In this document: positions 1 through 5,518 of the stretch, one piece after another | How the letters are laid out: every line of letters starts with the position of its first letter | Position numbering within the stretch: position 1 is the stretch's first letter | Source: DASTHS01 sp035718085 | GTDB lineage: Bacteria; Actinomycetota; Acidimicrobiia; Acidimicrobiales; Palsa-688 | Length of the DNA: 9,173 bases | Reading direction: 5' to 3' | Assembly (NCBI GenBank): GCA_035718085.1 | Contig: DASTHS010000228.1 | Span: 1-9,173 of the forward strand | The notes under the pieces: generated by a model | The model's database searches: none | Seen by the model: only the letters and a program-made list of their open reading frames with translations | What the model was told of the DNA's origin: nothing | Program-made: the position numbers and the translations under genes

Positions 1-473
1 TGGGGCTGGACCTGGTCGCCACCGCCGAGCTGCTGCTCGCTGCGGTGCCCCACCTGCGCGCCGCTGCCGCCGACCGGCGCGCCGGAGGGGGCGACGGCGC
101 CCCCGTGGCCGCGGTGGCGGTCGGGTCGATCGCCGGGCTGCTCCCGGTGGCCGGCGAGGCCGCCTACTCGGCAGCCAAGGCGGGGGTCACCGCCCTGGCC
201 GAGGCGCTGCGCGCCGAGCTGCGCTCCGACGGGGTGACCGTGTCGGTGGTGAGCCCGGGGGTGGTGGCCACGGAGTTCTTCTCCCGTCGCAACGTCGGCT
301 ACCAGCGCAGCCGGCCGGCCCCGATCGGCGCCGACCGGGTGGCGGCAACCGTGGTCGACTGCATCGTGACCGGCCGGCCGTCGGCGGTGGTGCCGGCGTG
401 GCTGGGGGTGCCCGTGCGCCTGCGCGGGCTGGCCCCCGGCCTCTACCGCGCCCTGGCCGACCGCTTCGCCTGA
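1..473 (+). CDS. Short-chain dehydrogenase/reductase (SDR), C-terminal part
   Basis: The gene runs in from the left edge; the first complete codon is at 3, so the N-terminal Rossmann glycine motif and the true start are missing. The visible part (about 156 residues) has the classical SDR catalytic elements. A serine at 126-128 follows a short hydrophobic strand (VAVGSIAG), and a Tyr-x-x-x-Lys motif (YSAAK) has Tyr at 165-167 and Lys at 177-179. The next strand and turn, VSVVSPGVVATEF, is the typical SDR 'PG' segment after the active site. The family carries out NAD(P)-dependent oxidation or reduction of alcohols and ketones; the substrate cannot be read here. The C-terminal 50 residues are variable, with a leucine/arginine-rich tail. 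It ends in TGA at 471-473, only 13 bases from the stop of the convergent glycosyltransferase gene, and I see no terminator between them. The internal GTG at 45 is not a likely start because good SDR sequence continues upstream of it. Confidence 0.9.
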   Translation, partial: GLDLVATAELLLAAVPHLRAAAADRRAGGGDGAPVAAVAVGSIAGLLPVAGEAAYSAAKAGVTALAEALRAELRSDGVTVSVVSPGVVATEFFSRRNVGYQRSRPAPIGADRVAATVVDCIVTGRPSAVVPAWLGVPVRLRGLAPGLYRALADRFA

Positions 474-486
474 CCGGCCGCGGGGC

Positions 487-1581
487 TCAGAGCTCGAGGC
501 CGAGCGAGCGCACGGCGGCGACGAACTGCGCCTCGGCGACGCCCGGCTCGACCACGGCGGGCACCTTCGAGCGCTCGCTGTCGCCCAGGAAGCTGCGCAC
601 GGCCCGGGCGATCGACCCGGCCGTCGGCATGCAGGCGGTGGCGCCGCCAAGCTCGAGCTCGTGCATCAGGTTCTCGCGGCCGTGGCCGGGTACCACGTCG
701 AGCAGCACCAGGCCCTTGCCGAGCACCCGGGCCTCCCGGCAGGTGTCGCCCGACGAGGTGACCACCACGTCGCTGGCCGCCATCAGCTCGGGCACCCGGT
801 CGGTGTAGCCAAAGGGCAGCACCGAGGGCGCCGCGGTCGCGAGGCGCTGCAGGCGCCGGTGCATCGTGGCGTTGGTGCCGGCCACGGCGAGCACCCAGAA
901 CCCGTCGGCGGCCAGGGCCCGGGCGGCCTCGTCGAGGGGGCCCAGGCCCCAGGCCCCCGACATGAGCAGCACGCAGTCGGCGTCGGCGGGCACGCCGAGC
1001 GCCCGGCGGGCGTCGGCCTGGGGAGGCGCGGCGTGGAACTCGGGGCGCACCGGGGCGGTGACCACCTCGACGGTCGCCTCGGGCCAGTAGCGGCGCACCG
1101 ACTCGCCGGCCGCCGCGGAGGTCACGAGGAACAGATCGGTGCCCTCGTGCACCCACATGCGGTGCGCGAACGAGTCGGTCATGACGACCACGGTGGCGAA
1201 GGGGCGCCCGGCCGCCCGCAGCCGCGTGGCCGCCCCGGCGCCGGTCGCGAACACCGGCACGACCAGCTGCGGGTCGAAGCGGTCGAGCTCGGCGGCCAGC
1301 GGCGCCTGCATGCGGTCGATGGCGGCCCGGTCGGCGGCGCGGGCCACGGCCCCGTCGTCGCGCAGCTGGGAGAAGTGGAAGGCGTCGTAGACGGCGGTCA
1401 CCGACAGCAGCTTGCGGAACACCCAGTCACCGGCGGCGGCCCCGCCGCCGAGGAGCGCCATCGAGTCGAGCGTGCGCGACTCGACGCCGTGGCGGGCCAG
1501 GGCGGCGCTGCACGCCTCGGCGACCACGTCGTGGCCCTTGCCGAGCGATCCCGAGAGGAACAGGGCCCGTTCGAGCCTCAT
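487..1581 (-). CDS. MGDG-synthase/GT28-like glycosyltransferase
   Basis: The 364-residue product resembles the monogalactosyldiacylglycerol synthase/processive diacylglycerol glucosyltransferase group (MurG-like GT-B fold), which move a sugar from a UDP-sugar to a lipid at the membrane. The N-terminal acceptor domain opens with the family's GxGH loop (LFLSGSLGKGH, residues 7-17). A segment at about 130-155 (VVVMTDSFAHRMWVHEGTDLF) matches the typical 'TDf..H..W' region. The C-terminal nucleotide-sugar domain has PVRPEF, a strand LLMSGAWGLG, and residues about 252-312 with PELMAASDVVVTSSGDTCREA and VVPGHGRENL. The diphosphate-loop position usually reads GG or GP before Thr, but here it is SGDT. 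The start is ATG at 1581, which overlaps the TGA of the upstream deacetylase as ATGA. No clear Shine-Dalgarno precedes it, so reinitiation after the upstream gene is likely. It is the last gene of the - strand block. The fold and family are fairly sure; the sugar and acceptor are unknown. Confidence 0.82.
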   Translation of the reverse strand: MRLERALFLSGSLGKGHDVVAEACSAALARHGVESRTLDSMALLGGGAAAGDWVFRKLLSVTAVYDAFHFSQLRDDGAVARAADRAAIDRMQAPLAAELDRFDPQLVVPVFATGAGAATRLRAAGRPFATVVVMTDSFAHRMWVHEGTDLFLVTSAAAGESVRRYWPEATVEVVTAPVRPEFHAAPPQADARRALGVPADADCVLLMSGAWGLGPLDEAARALAADGFWVLAVAGTNATMHRRLQRLATAAPSVLPFGYTDRVPELMAASDVVVTSSGDTCREARVLGKGLVLLDVVPGHGRENLMHELELGGATACMPTAGSIARAVRSFLGDSERSKVPAVVEPGVAEAQFVAAVRSLGLEL

Positions 1582-2384
1582 CGCCGGCCCGACCCGACCG
1601 GCGCCGACCCGACCGGCATGGCGCCGAGCAGCTCGTCGAGGCCGCACAGCTCCAGGGCGGCGCCGTCGGCGGCGGCGGCCAGTGCCTGCAAGGCGGCCAG
1701 CCCCACGGCGGCCGAGCCGGGCGGCGAGGACGCCTCGGAGTCGTGCAGCAGCACGACTGCGCCCGGCCGCAGGCCGCGGGTCACCTCGGCGGCGGCGGCC
1801 ACCGCCCGGTCGGCGGTCGATCGGCCGGGGGCCGCCCACTCGCGCGCCCACGCCGACCACAGCACGGTCCGCAGACCCCGGCGGCGTGCGGCGGCGAGGG
1901 TGGCGCCGCTGCACTGGCCGTAGGGGGGGCGGAACCACCGCACGGGCCGTCCCGTCACCCCCTCGGTGACGGCGAGGGCGCGGTCGAGGTCGCGCCCGGG
2001 CGTCCACGGGCCGGCCAGCAGGTGGTGGCGGTGGCGGTGCCCGTGGGTGCCCACGTCGTGGCCACGGGCCACCACCTCGCGCGCCAGCGCCGGGTGCCGC
2101 TCCACCTGCTCGCCGAGCCAGAAGAACGTGGCCCGCACGCCGAGGGCGTCGAGGGCCTCGAGCACGGCGGGGGTGGCGGCCGGGTCGGGGCCGTCGTCGA
2201 AGGTGACCGCCACCCGCCTCAACGCCGGGCGGCCCCGCCAGGTGCAGAGGCCGGAGGGAAGGGTCCGGACCGGCAGCCACTGCCCGAGGCTCACCACGCT
2301 CGGCACCCAGTGCGCAGCGGCGGCGGCGCCGAGCACCCCGAGGGTGGCGGCGGCCGCCGGCGACCGGCCGGGCGCTTCGCTCAC
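1578..2384 (-). CDS. Membrane-anchored polysaccharide deacetylase (NodB/CE4 family)
   Basis: This is a 268-residue CE4-type deacetylase; the family removes N- or O-acetyl groups from sugar polymers or glycolipids using a divalent metal. Motif 1 is TFDDGPDP (61-68): D63 is the predicted base and D64 the metal ligand. Motif 2 is HGHRH (114-118), giving the H-x3-H metal ligands H114 and H118. Motif 3 is RPPYG, starting at about R152. The final motif LLHDS carries the catalytic H214. An alanine-rich hydrophobic stretch at about 10-33 looks like a signal anchor, placing the catalytic domain outside the membrane. The chosen start is GTG at 2384, which overlaps the aminotransferase TGA as GTGA. The open frame continues to an ATG at 2480, but that would add 32 arginine-rich residues over conserved aminotransferase coding sequence. 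It ends at 1578 in an ATGA overlap with the glycosyltransferase. Function is secure at family level; the substrate is not known. Confidence 0.88.
   Translation of the reverse strand: MSEAPGRSPAAAATLGVLGAAAAAHWVPSVVSLGQWLPVRTLPSGLCTWRGRPALRRVAVTFDDGPDPAATPAVLEALDALGVRATFFWLGEQVERHPALAREVVARGHDVGTHGHRHRHHLLAGPWTPGRDLDRALAVTEGVTGRPVRWFRPPYGQCSGATLAAARRRGLRTVLWSAWAREWAAPGRSTADRAVAAAAEVTRGLRPGAVVLLHDSEASSPPGSAAVGLAALQALAAAADGAALELCGLDELLGAMPVGSAPVGSGRR
1588..1617. repeat. Two-copy 15-bp in-frame tandem duplication
   Basis: GACCCGACCGGC occurs at 1591-1602 and again at 1606-1617. With the three bases before each copy this is a 15-bp period with one mismatch. On the coding (-) strand it encodes the repeated PVGSA/PVGSG at the extreme C-terminus of the deacetylase, just before the overlapping start of the glycosyltransferase. 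It keeps the frame, so it looks like a recent slippage event tolerated in a floppy tail. Confidence 0.8.
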
Positions 2385-3538
2385 CGGGCCGCCAGCTCGG
2401 TGACCAGGGCGGCCACCACGAGATCGACCTCGGCGTCGGTCATGTCGGAGTGCACGGGCAGGCACACGTGACGGCAGCACACGTCGGCGGCGACCTCGAG
2501 CCCGGGCCGGCCGAGGTGGGCGAACACCGGTTCCTGGTGCAGCGCCCGGGCGTAGACCTCACCGGCGAGGCCCACCCCGTGCCGGTCGCGGAGCGCCGCT
2601 TTGAGCGCGGCGCGGTCGACCCCGGGGTCGAGCAGGGCCGGCAGCTTGTAGCGACACCCGACGGCGCCGGGCAGCTCGTCGAGCAGCGTCAGGCCTGCCA
2701 CCCCGGCGAGGGCCTCCCGGTAGCGGTCGGCCGCCCGGCGGCGCACGGCGATGGCGTCGTCGAGGCCCTCGAAGTGCACCGCGGCGACGGCCGCCTGCAC
2801 CTCGCTCATGCGCCACGCGTAGCCCATGCGCACGTGCTCTCCGCCGAAGAAGCCGGCCTTGCCCTGGTCGCGGTAGATGCGGGCCTCGGCGGCGAGGGCG
2901 TCGTCGCCGGTGGTGATCATGCCGCCTTCGGCGCCGGCGACGACCTTGGTCGGGTAGAACGACCATGCCGCCACCCTGCCCCACGACCCTGCCGGACGGC
3001 CGTCGAGCGAGGAGCCGTGGGCGTGGGCGGCGTCCTCGACCAGCAGCAGCGACCGCTCGGCGCACAGCCGGGCGATGGCGTCGAGGTCGCGGGTGAGCAG
3101 CCCGCCGATGTGCACGACCACCACCGCCCGGGTCGCCGGGGTGAGGGCCGCCTCCACGGTGGCGGCGCTCAGGCACAGGGTGGCGGGGTCGACGTCGGCG
3201 AGCCGCGGCTGGCCGCCGGCGTGCACCACCGCCGCCGCGGTGGCGAAGAAGGTGTTGGCCGGGACGACGACCTCGGCGCCTTGGAGGGGGCCGGTGCCGA
3301 TGCCCGACGCCCGCAGGGCGATCTCGAGGGCGGCGGTGCCCGAGGAGGTGGCGATGCCGTGGGTGGCCCGGTGGCGGGCGGCGAAGGCCACCTCGAACGC
3401 CTCGCCCACCGGGCCGAGGGTCAGCGAGCCGGTCTGCAGCGACCGGTCGACGAGGGCGAGCACCCTGGCCCGGGCGGCCTCGTCGAAGGTGATGCGGGCC
3501 GGCGGCACCACCAGCGGCGTGCCGGGGGTCGTCGTCAC
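2381..3538 (-). CDS. DegT/DnrJ/EryC1/StrS family PLP-dependent sugar aminotransferase
   Basis: The 385-residue protein has the full layout of the DegT/DnrJ/EryC1/StrS family, which transfers an amino group (usually from Glu or Gln) to a keto-sugar nucleotide. Key elements are the SGTA phosphate-binding turn at 66-69, EDAAHAHG with the pyridine-binding aspartate D169, and SFYPTKVV with the Schiff-base lysine K198, followed by AGAEGGMITT. The motif RMGYAWRMSEVQAA (about 238-251) and a C-terminal LPVHSDMTDAEVD (near 365-377) are also typical. Length is normal for the family. The start is GTG at 3538, with 58 bases between it and the stop of the membrane protein upstream. A TAGGCT box lies six bases before the GTG, and no strong ribosome binding site is visible, so the mRNA may be leaderless if that promoter is used. 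The gene is coupled to the deacetylase through a GTGA overlap. A role in making an amino-sugar donor for the neighbouring glycosyltransferase is inference. Confidence 0.92.
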   Translation of the reverse strand: MTTTPGTPLVVPPARITFDEAARARVLALVDRSLQTGSLTLGPVGEAFEVAFAARHRATHGIATSSGTAALEIALRASGIGTGPLQGAEVVVPANTFFATAAAVVHAGGQPRLADVDPATLCLSAATVEAALTPATRAVVVVHIGGLLTRDLDAIARLCAERSLLLVEDAAHAHGSSLDGRPAGSWGRVAAWSFYPTKVVAGAEGGMITTGDDALAAEARIYRDQGKAGFFGGEHVRMGYAWRMSEVQAAVAAVHFEGLDDAIAVRRRAADRYREALAGVAGLTLLDELPGAVGCRYKLPALLDPGVDRAALKAALRDRHGVGLAGEVYARALHQEPVFAHLGRPGLEVAADVCCRHVCLPVHSDMTDAEVDLVVAALVTELAAR

Positions 3539-3544
3539 GCCCCA

Positions 3545-3550
3545 AGCCTA
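3545..3550 (-). promoter_or_regulatory. Possible -10 box (TAGGCT) for a leaderless aminotransferase mRNA
   Basis: Read on the - strand, TAGGCT fits the actinobacterial TAnnnT -10 pattern. It is separated from the GTG at 3538 by exactly six bases, the spacing expected if transcription starts on the start codon itself. No good -35 hexamer is visible 16-18 bases upstream. The aminotransferase could also simply be read through from the membrane-protein gene, so this is tentative. Confidence 0.35.
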
Positions 3551-3596
3551 CGGGCCGACACCGAGGCCGGTCTCCTCCCGCCCGGGCGGCAGGCGG

Positions 3597-4871
3597 TCAC
3601 GCGTCGGTGGCGGCGACGGTCGGCGCGTCGAGGTCGATGCGGTCGCCAGGGGCCGGGCACCCTTCGCAGTCGCGGGTGGCCCGCAGCCGTTCGGGGCCCG
3701 ATCGGTGGCGGCGCTCGACGCCGCCGCCGTGGCGGTGGAACGCCCACGGGTGGTGCCGGCCGCTGCCGCCGTTGCGGCCCGCCCACTCGAGCCATCCCCA
3801 CGACGCCCACCCGATGGGCACCAGCGACCAGAAGCTGATGATGCGATAGAGCAGCACGACGGTCACGGCGGTGGTGGCGGGCATGCCGTAGGCGGTCAGG
3901 AGGGCGGTGAGGCTGGCCTCCACGACCGCCAGGCCGCCCGGGGTGATGGGGATGCTGGCCGAGATCTGCGTGAGGGCGTAGGCGATCACCACGCCCCGCC
4001 ACGGCACGTCGGCGTGCACCGCGTAGATGGTGAAGACGAGGGTGGCCAGGTCGGCACCCCAGTTCCACCCGGCGAGGGCCAGCGCCTCGAGCCACGCCGC
4101 CGGGGACGGCGTGACCACGCGCACCCGCGCCGAGAAGCCGTCGACGGCGCGCACCAGCCACGGCCGCCAGCCGCGGGCCCGGTCGGCGGCGGCGACCCGT
4201 GCCGCCCACCGACGCTGGAGGCGCGGTGACCGGGCGACGGCCACGACACCGGCGAGGGCGGCGACGGCGACGGCGAGCAGGGCGACGCCCAACCAGCGCA
4301 GCGGGGCGACCGGGCCGCGACTTCCGGCCAGGAACGCGCCGGCGACCACGTAGAGGAAGAGGGCGAAGCTGGCCAGCGCCCCGGCGACCAGCACGACCCA
4401 TCCCGCCAGCACCCGGTCGACCGAGCGCCGCCGGAGCTGCCCCCAGATCCATCCGGCGGCGAAGGCGGCGCCGCCGGGGATCGACGTCGACAGGGCGTTG
4501 CCGGCCAGGGTGATCTCGACCATGTCGCGCAGGCGCACTCTGATGCCGCCGCAGCGCAGCAGCCACCGCTGCAGCCGTGCGAAGGCGACCATCGACGACG
4601 CCTGGAACACCACGGCGACGAGCAGCCAGCCCCACGCCGGATGGCCCAGGCGGCTGAAGGCCTGGCCGATCTGGCCGCGCCGGCTGACCGCGACGCCCAC
4701 CCCGACGGCGAGCAGGAGCACCGACACGGCACGGCGGAGCCGCTTGGGCCAGCGCCGTGACCGACGGGTCGGCCCGAGCTGATCGTCGCCGCTGCCCGGT
4801 GCCGCGAGCCCGACGCCACCCTGGATCGCCGTGGCCGGCGGGCCGCCCGAGGGGGGTGCGGCCGAATGCAC
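3597..4871 (-). CDS. LPG-synthase-TM/YbhN-like integral membrane protein
   Basis: The 424-residue product has about eight predicted membrane segments (roughly residues 47-62, 79-98, 120-142, 155-183, 193-213, 263-286, 293-328 and 335-363). It resembles the lysylphosphatidylglycerol synthase transmembrane region/YbhN (UPF0104) family. Supporting features are the early GNALSTSIPGG segment, the late ITPGGLAVVEASLTALL motif (about 309-325) and the following RIISFW. Members lack or have lost the aminoacyl-transferase domain and are often linked to lipid-linked sugar or isoprenoid handling; the exact role is unproven. I choose GTG at 4871 because a TACCCT -10 box ends six bases upstream. The frame stays open to an ATG at 4997, but that would cross the divergent promoter and enter the infA start. 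After the last helix comes a 60-residue polar tail rich in His and Arg, with one C-x2-C pair (402 and 405). It stands first in the envelope block. Confidence 0.82.
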   Translation of the reverse strand: MHSAAPPSGGPPATAIQGGVGLAAPGSGDDQLGPTRRSRRWPKRLRRAVSVLLLAVGVGVAVSRRGQIGQAFSRLGHPAWGWLLVAVVFQASSMVAFARLQRWLLRCGGIRVRLRDMVEITLAGNALSTSIPGGAAFAAGWIWGQLRRRSVDRVLAGWVVLVAGALASFALFLYVVAGAFLAGSRGPVAPLRWLGVALLAVAVAALAGVVAVARSPRLQRRWAARVAAADRARGWRPWLVRAVDGFSARVRVVTPSPAAWLEALALAGWNWGADLATLVFTIYAVHADVPWRGVVIAYALTQISASIPITPGGLAVVEASLTALLTAYGMPATTAVTVVLLYRIISFWSLVPIGWASWGWLEWAGRNGGSGRHHPWAFHRHGGGVERRHRSGPERLRATRDCEGCPAPGDRIDLDAPTVAATDA

Positions 4872-4877
4872 ACGTAG

Positions 4878-4883
4878 AGGGTA
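4878..4883 (-). promoter_or_regulatory. -10 box (TACCCT) of the leaderless membrane-protein gene
   Basis: On the - strand TACCCT matches TAnnnT and is followed by exactly six bases before the GTG at 4871. This suggests that transcription starts at the G of the start codon and the mRNA has no leader. No ribosome binding site is visible before the GTG, which agrees. A -35 match at 17-bp spacing is poor (GCGGCA, 4901-4906). Confidence 0.55.
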
Positions 4884-4886
4884 CCG

Positions 4887-4915
4887 GCGACACAGCGGTG
4901 TGCCGCGGGTACCCT
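4887..4915 (+). promoter_or_regulatory. Predicted infA promoter
   Basis: TACCCT at 4910-4915 is a TAnnnT -10 box. At a 17-bp spacing lies GCGACA (4887-4892), four of six matches to TTGACA. Transcription would start near 4922, giving an infA leader of about 50 bases that contains the ribosome binding site at 4963-4968. Confidence 0.5.
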
Positions 4916-4962
4916 GTCGGCTGCGCCGCGGTGGCGCGCGCCGGTGCTGCCGGTGGCCGATC

Positions 4963-4968
4963 GGAGGA
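4963..4968 (+). promoter_or_regulatory. infA ribosome binding site (GGAGGA)
   Basis: GGAGGA is close to a perfect anti-16S complement. The last G of GGAGG (4967) is five bases before the CTG at 4973. An ATG at 4968-4970 directly abuts the site and is out of the infA frame, so the spacing points to CTG as the start codon. Confidence 0.65.
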
Positions 4969-4972
4969 TGCA

Positions 4973-5197
4973 CTGCCCCAGGGGAAAGAAGACGCAATCG
5001 TGCTCGAGGGCACGGTGAGCGAGGCGCTGAAGAACGCGATGTTCAAGGTCGCGCTGGCCAACGGGCACGAGGTGCTCGCCCACAACTCCGGGAAGATGCG
5101 CATGAACCGCATCCGGGTGCTGCCGGGCGACAAGGTCCAGGTCGAGATCAGCCCCTACGACCTGACCCGGGGTCGCATCACCTACCGCTACAAGTAA
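4973..5197 (+). CDS. infA: Translation initiation factor IF-1, probable CTG start
   Basis: IF-1 binds the 30S A site and, with IF-2 and IF-3, controls start-codon selection. The product is one OB-fold domain. It carries the hallmark stretches KEDAIVLEGTV, NAMFKVALANGHEVLAH, SGKMRMNRIRVLPGDKV and the C-terminal SPYDLTRGRITYRYK typical of actinobacteria. From CTG at 4973 the protein is 74 residues, against 72-73 usually. Conserved IF-1 residues (KEDAI) begin four codons after the CTG, so the next in-frame candidate, GTG at 5000, would cut the first strand short. The upstream in-frame GTG at 4931 lacks a good ribosome binding site and would add 14 residues. Residue 38 is Asn where HISGKMR is usual. 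The stop is TAA, unlike the TGA or TAG of its neighbours. The gene is alone here: no rpmJ, rpsM or other ribosomal-protein gene follows, and the next gene is convergent. Confidence 0.93.
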   Translation: MPQGKEDAIVLEGTVSEALKNAMFKVALANGHEVLAHNSGKMRMNRIRVLPGDKVQVEISPYDLTRGRITYRYK

Positions 5198-5210
5198 CGA
5201 TCGAGATGAC

Positions 5211-5234
5211 GCGCCGCGCCCGAGGGCGCGGCGC
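5211..5234. terminator. Hairpin between convergent infA and the helicase unit
   Basis: GCGCCGCGCC (5211-5220) and GGCGCGGCGC (5225-5234) form a perfect 10-bp GC stem with a CGAG loop. It starts 13 bases after the infA stop and lies 17 bases past the stop of the opposing small gene, so it can serve both directions. There is no T-run on either side, so it would be a U-tract-less terminator of the kind reported in high-GC actinobacteria. Confidence 0.7.
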
Positions 5235-5251
5235 TGCCGCGCCTGGGGCTG

Positions 5252-5518
5252 CTACGCCTCGTCCGGGGCGGCGAGCAGCCCGTTGACCGCGGCCAGCGCC
5301 GTCGCGGCGCGCACGGCCTCCTCGTAGACGGCTCCGAGGTGGCGGTCGGCGACCTCGGCGGCGACCGCCAGCGGCGGGGCGCCCAGCGAGCGCACCATCG
5401 CCGCGGGCGCCGGGGTGGGCCGGATGGGGCCCGGTGTCGCCGCGGGCGGGTCGTCGGGGCCCCAGAACCTGGCCTCGGACGCCTTCTTGCCGGCCGACGA
5501 CCGGCGCCGCTTGCTCAC
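5252..5518 (-). CDS. Small conserved-looking protein of unknown function, coupled to the helicase gene
   Basis: I do not recognise a family for this 88-residue protein. It begins with a strongly basic segment (MSKRRRSSAGKKASEARFWG), followed by a Pro/Ala-rich linker (about 22-40). It ends in an alanine-rich, probably helical region (about 41-85) with acidic residues, including LGAPPLAVAAEVADRHLGAVYEEAVRAA. There is no signal peptide or membrane segment. The start is GTG at 5518, overlapping the helicase TGA as GTGA, with AGGAGG four bases before it inside the end of the helicase gene. This is strong evidence of a real, coupled gene. It stops at TAG (5252-5254), close to the shared hairpin. 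In many actinobacteria a SWIM zinc-finger protein accompanies this kind of helicase, but this product has no Cys or His zinc pattern. A role as a helicase accessory factor is inference from position only. Confidence 0.75.
   Translation of the reverse strand: MSKRRRSSAGKKASEARFWGPDDPPAATPGPIRPTPAPAAMVRSLGAPPLAVAAEVADRHLGAVYEEAVRAATALAAVNGLLAAPDEA

Larger units (their letters stand above)
4878..4915. repeat. 8-bp inverted repeat framing the divergent promoters
   Basis: AGGGTACC at 4878-4885 is the exact reverse complement of GGTACCCT at 4908-4915, with 22 bases between. Each arm contains the -10 box of one of the two divergent genes, pointing outward. The spacer holds a smaller imperfect dyad (ACAC at 4891-4894 against GTGT at 4898-4901). 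Confidence 0.75.

Noticed and set aside
474..486. Terminator between the convergent SDR and glycosyltransferase genes
   Set aside because: The 13-base gap holds no stem-loop longer than a few bases.
1582..2280. N-terminal extension of the glycosyltransferase frame up to 2280
   Set aside because: The extra 233 residues are Arg/Pro/Gly-rich and overlap the conserved deacetylase. The family-like sequence begins exactly at the ATG at 1581.
2385..2480. ATG at 2480 as the deacetylase start
   Set aside because: It adds 32 basic residues over conserved aminotransferase codons. GTG at 2384 gives a GTGA overlap and puts the hydrophobic anchor near the N-terminus.
3578..3589. 12-bp palindrome CCGCCCGGGCGG in the gap before the aminotransferase
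   Set aside because: With no loop it makes only a short hairpin, and such words are expected by chance at this GC content. No second copy or operator context was seen.
2450..3838. A 462-codon open frame on the + strand over the aminotransferase
   Set aside because: It is a shadow of the clear PLP aminotransferase on the other strand and has the same biased Gly/His/Arg/Val composition.
4757..4972. Long upstream extension of infA (start at 4757)
   Set aside because: It runs through the divergent promoter region and the membrane-protein start, and IF-1 is a 72-74 residue protein.
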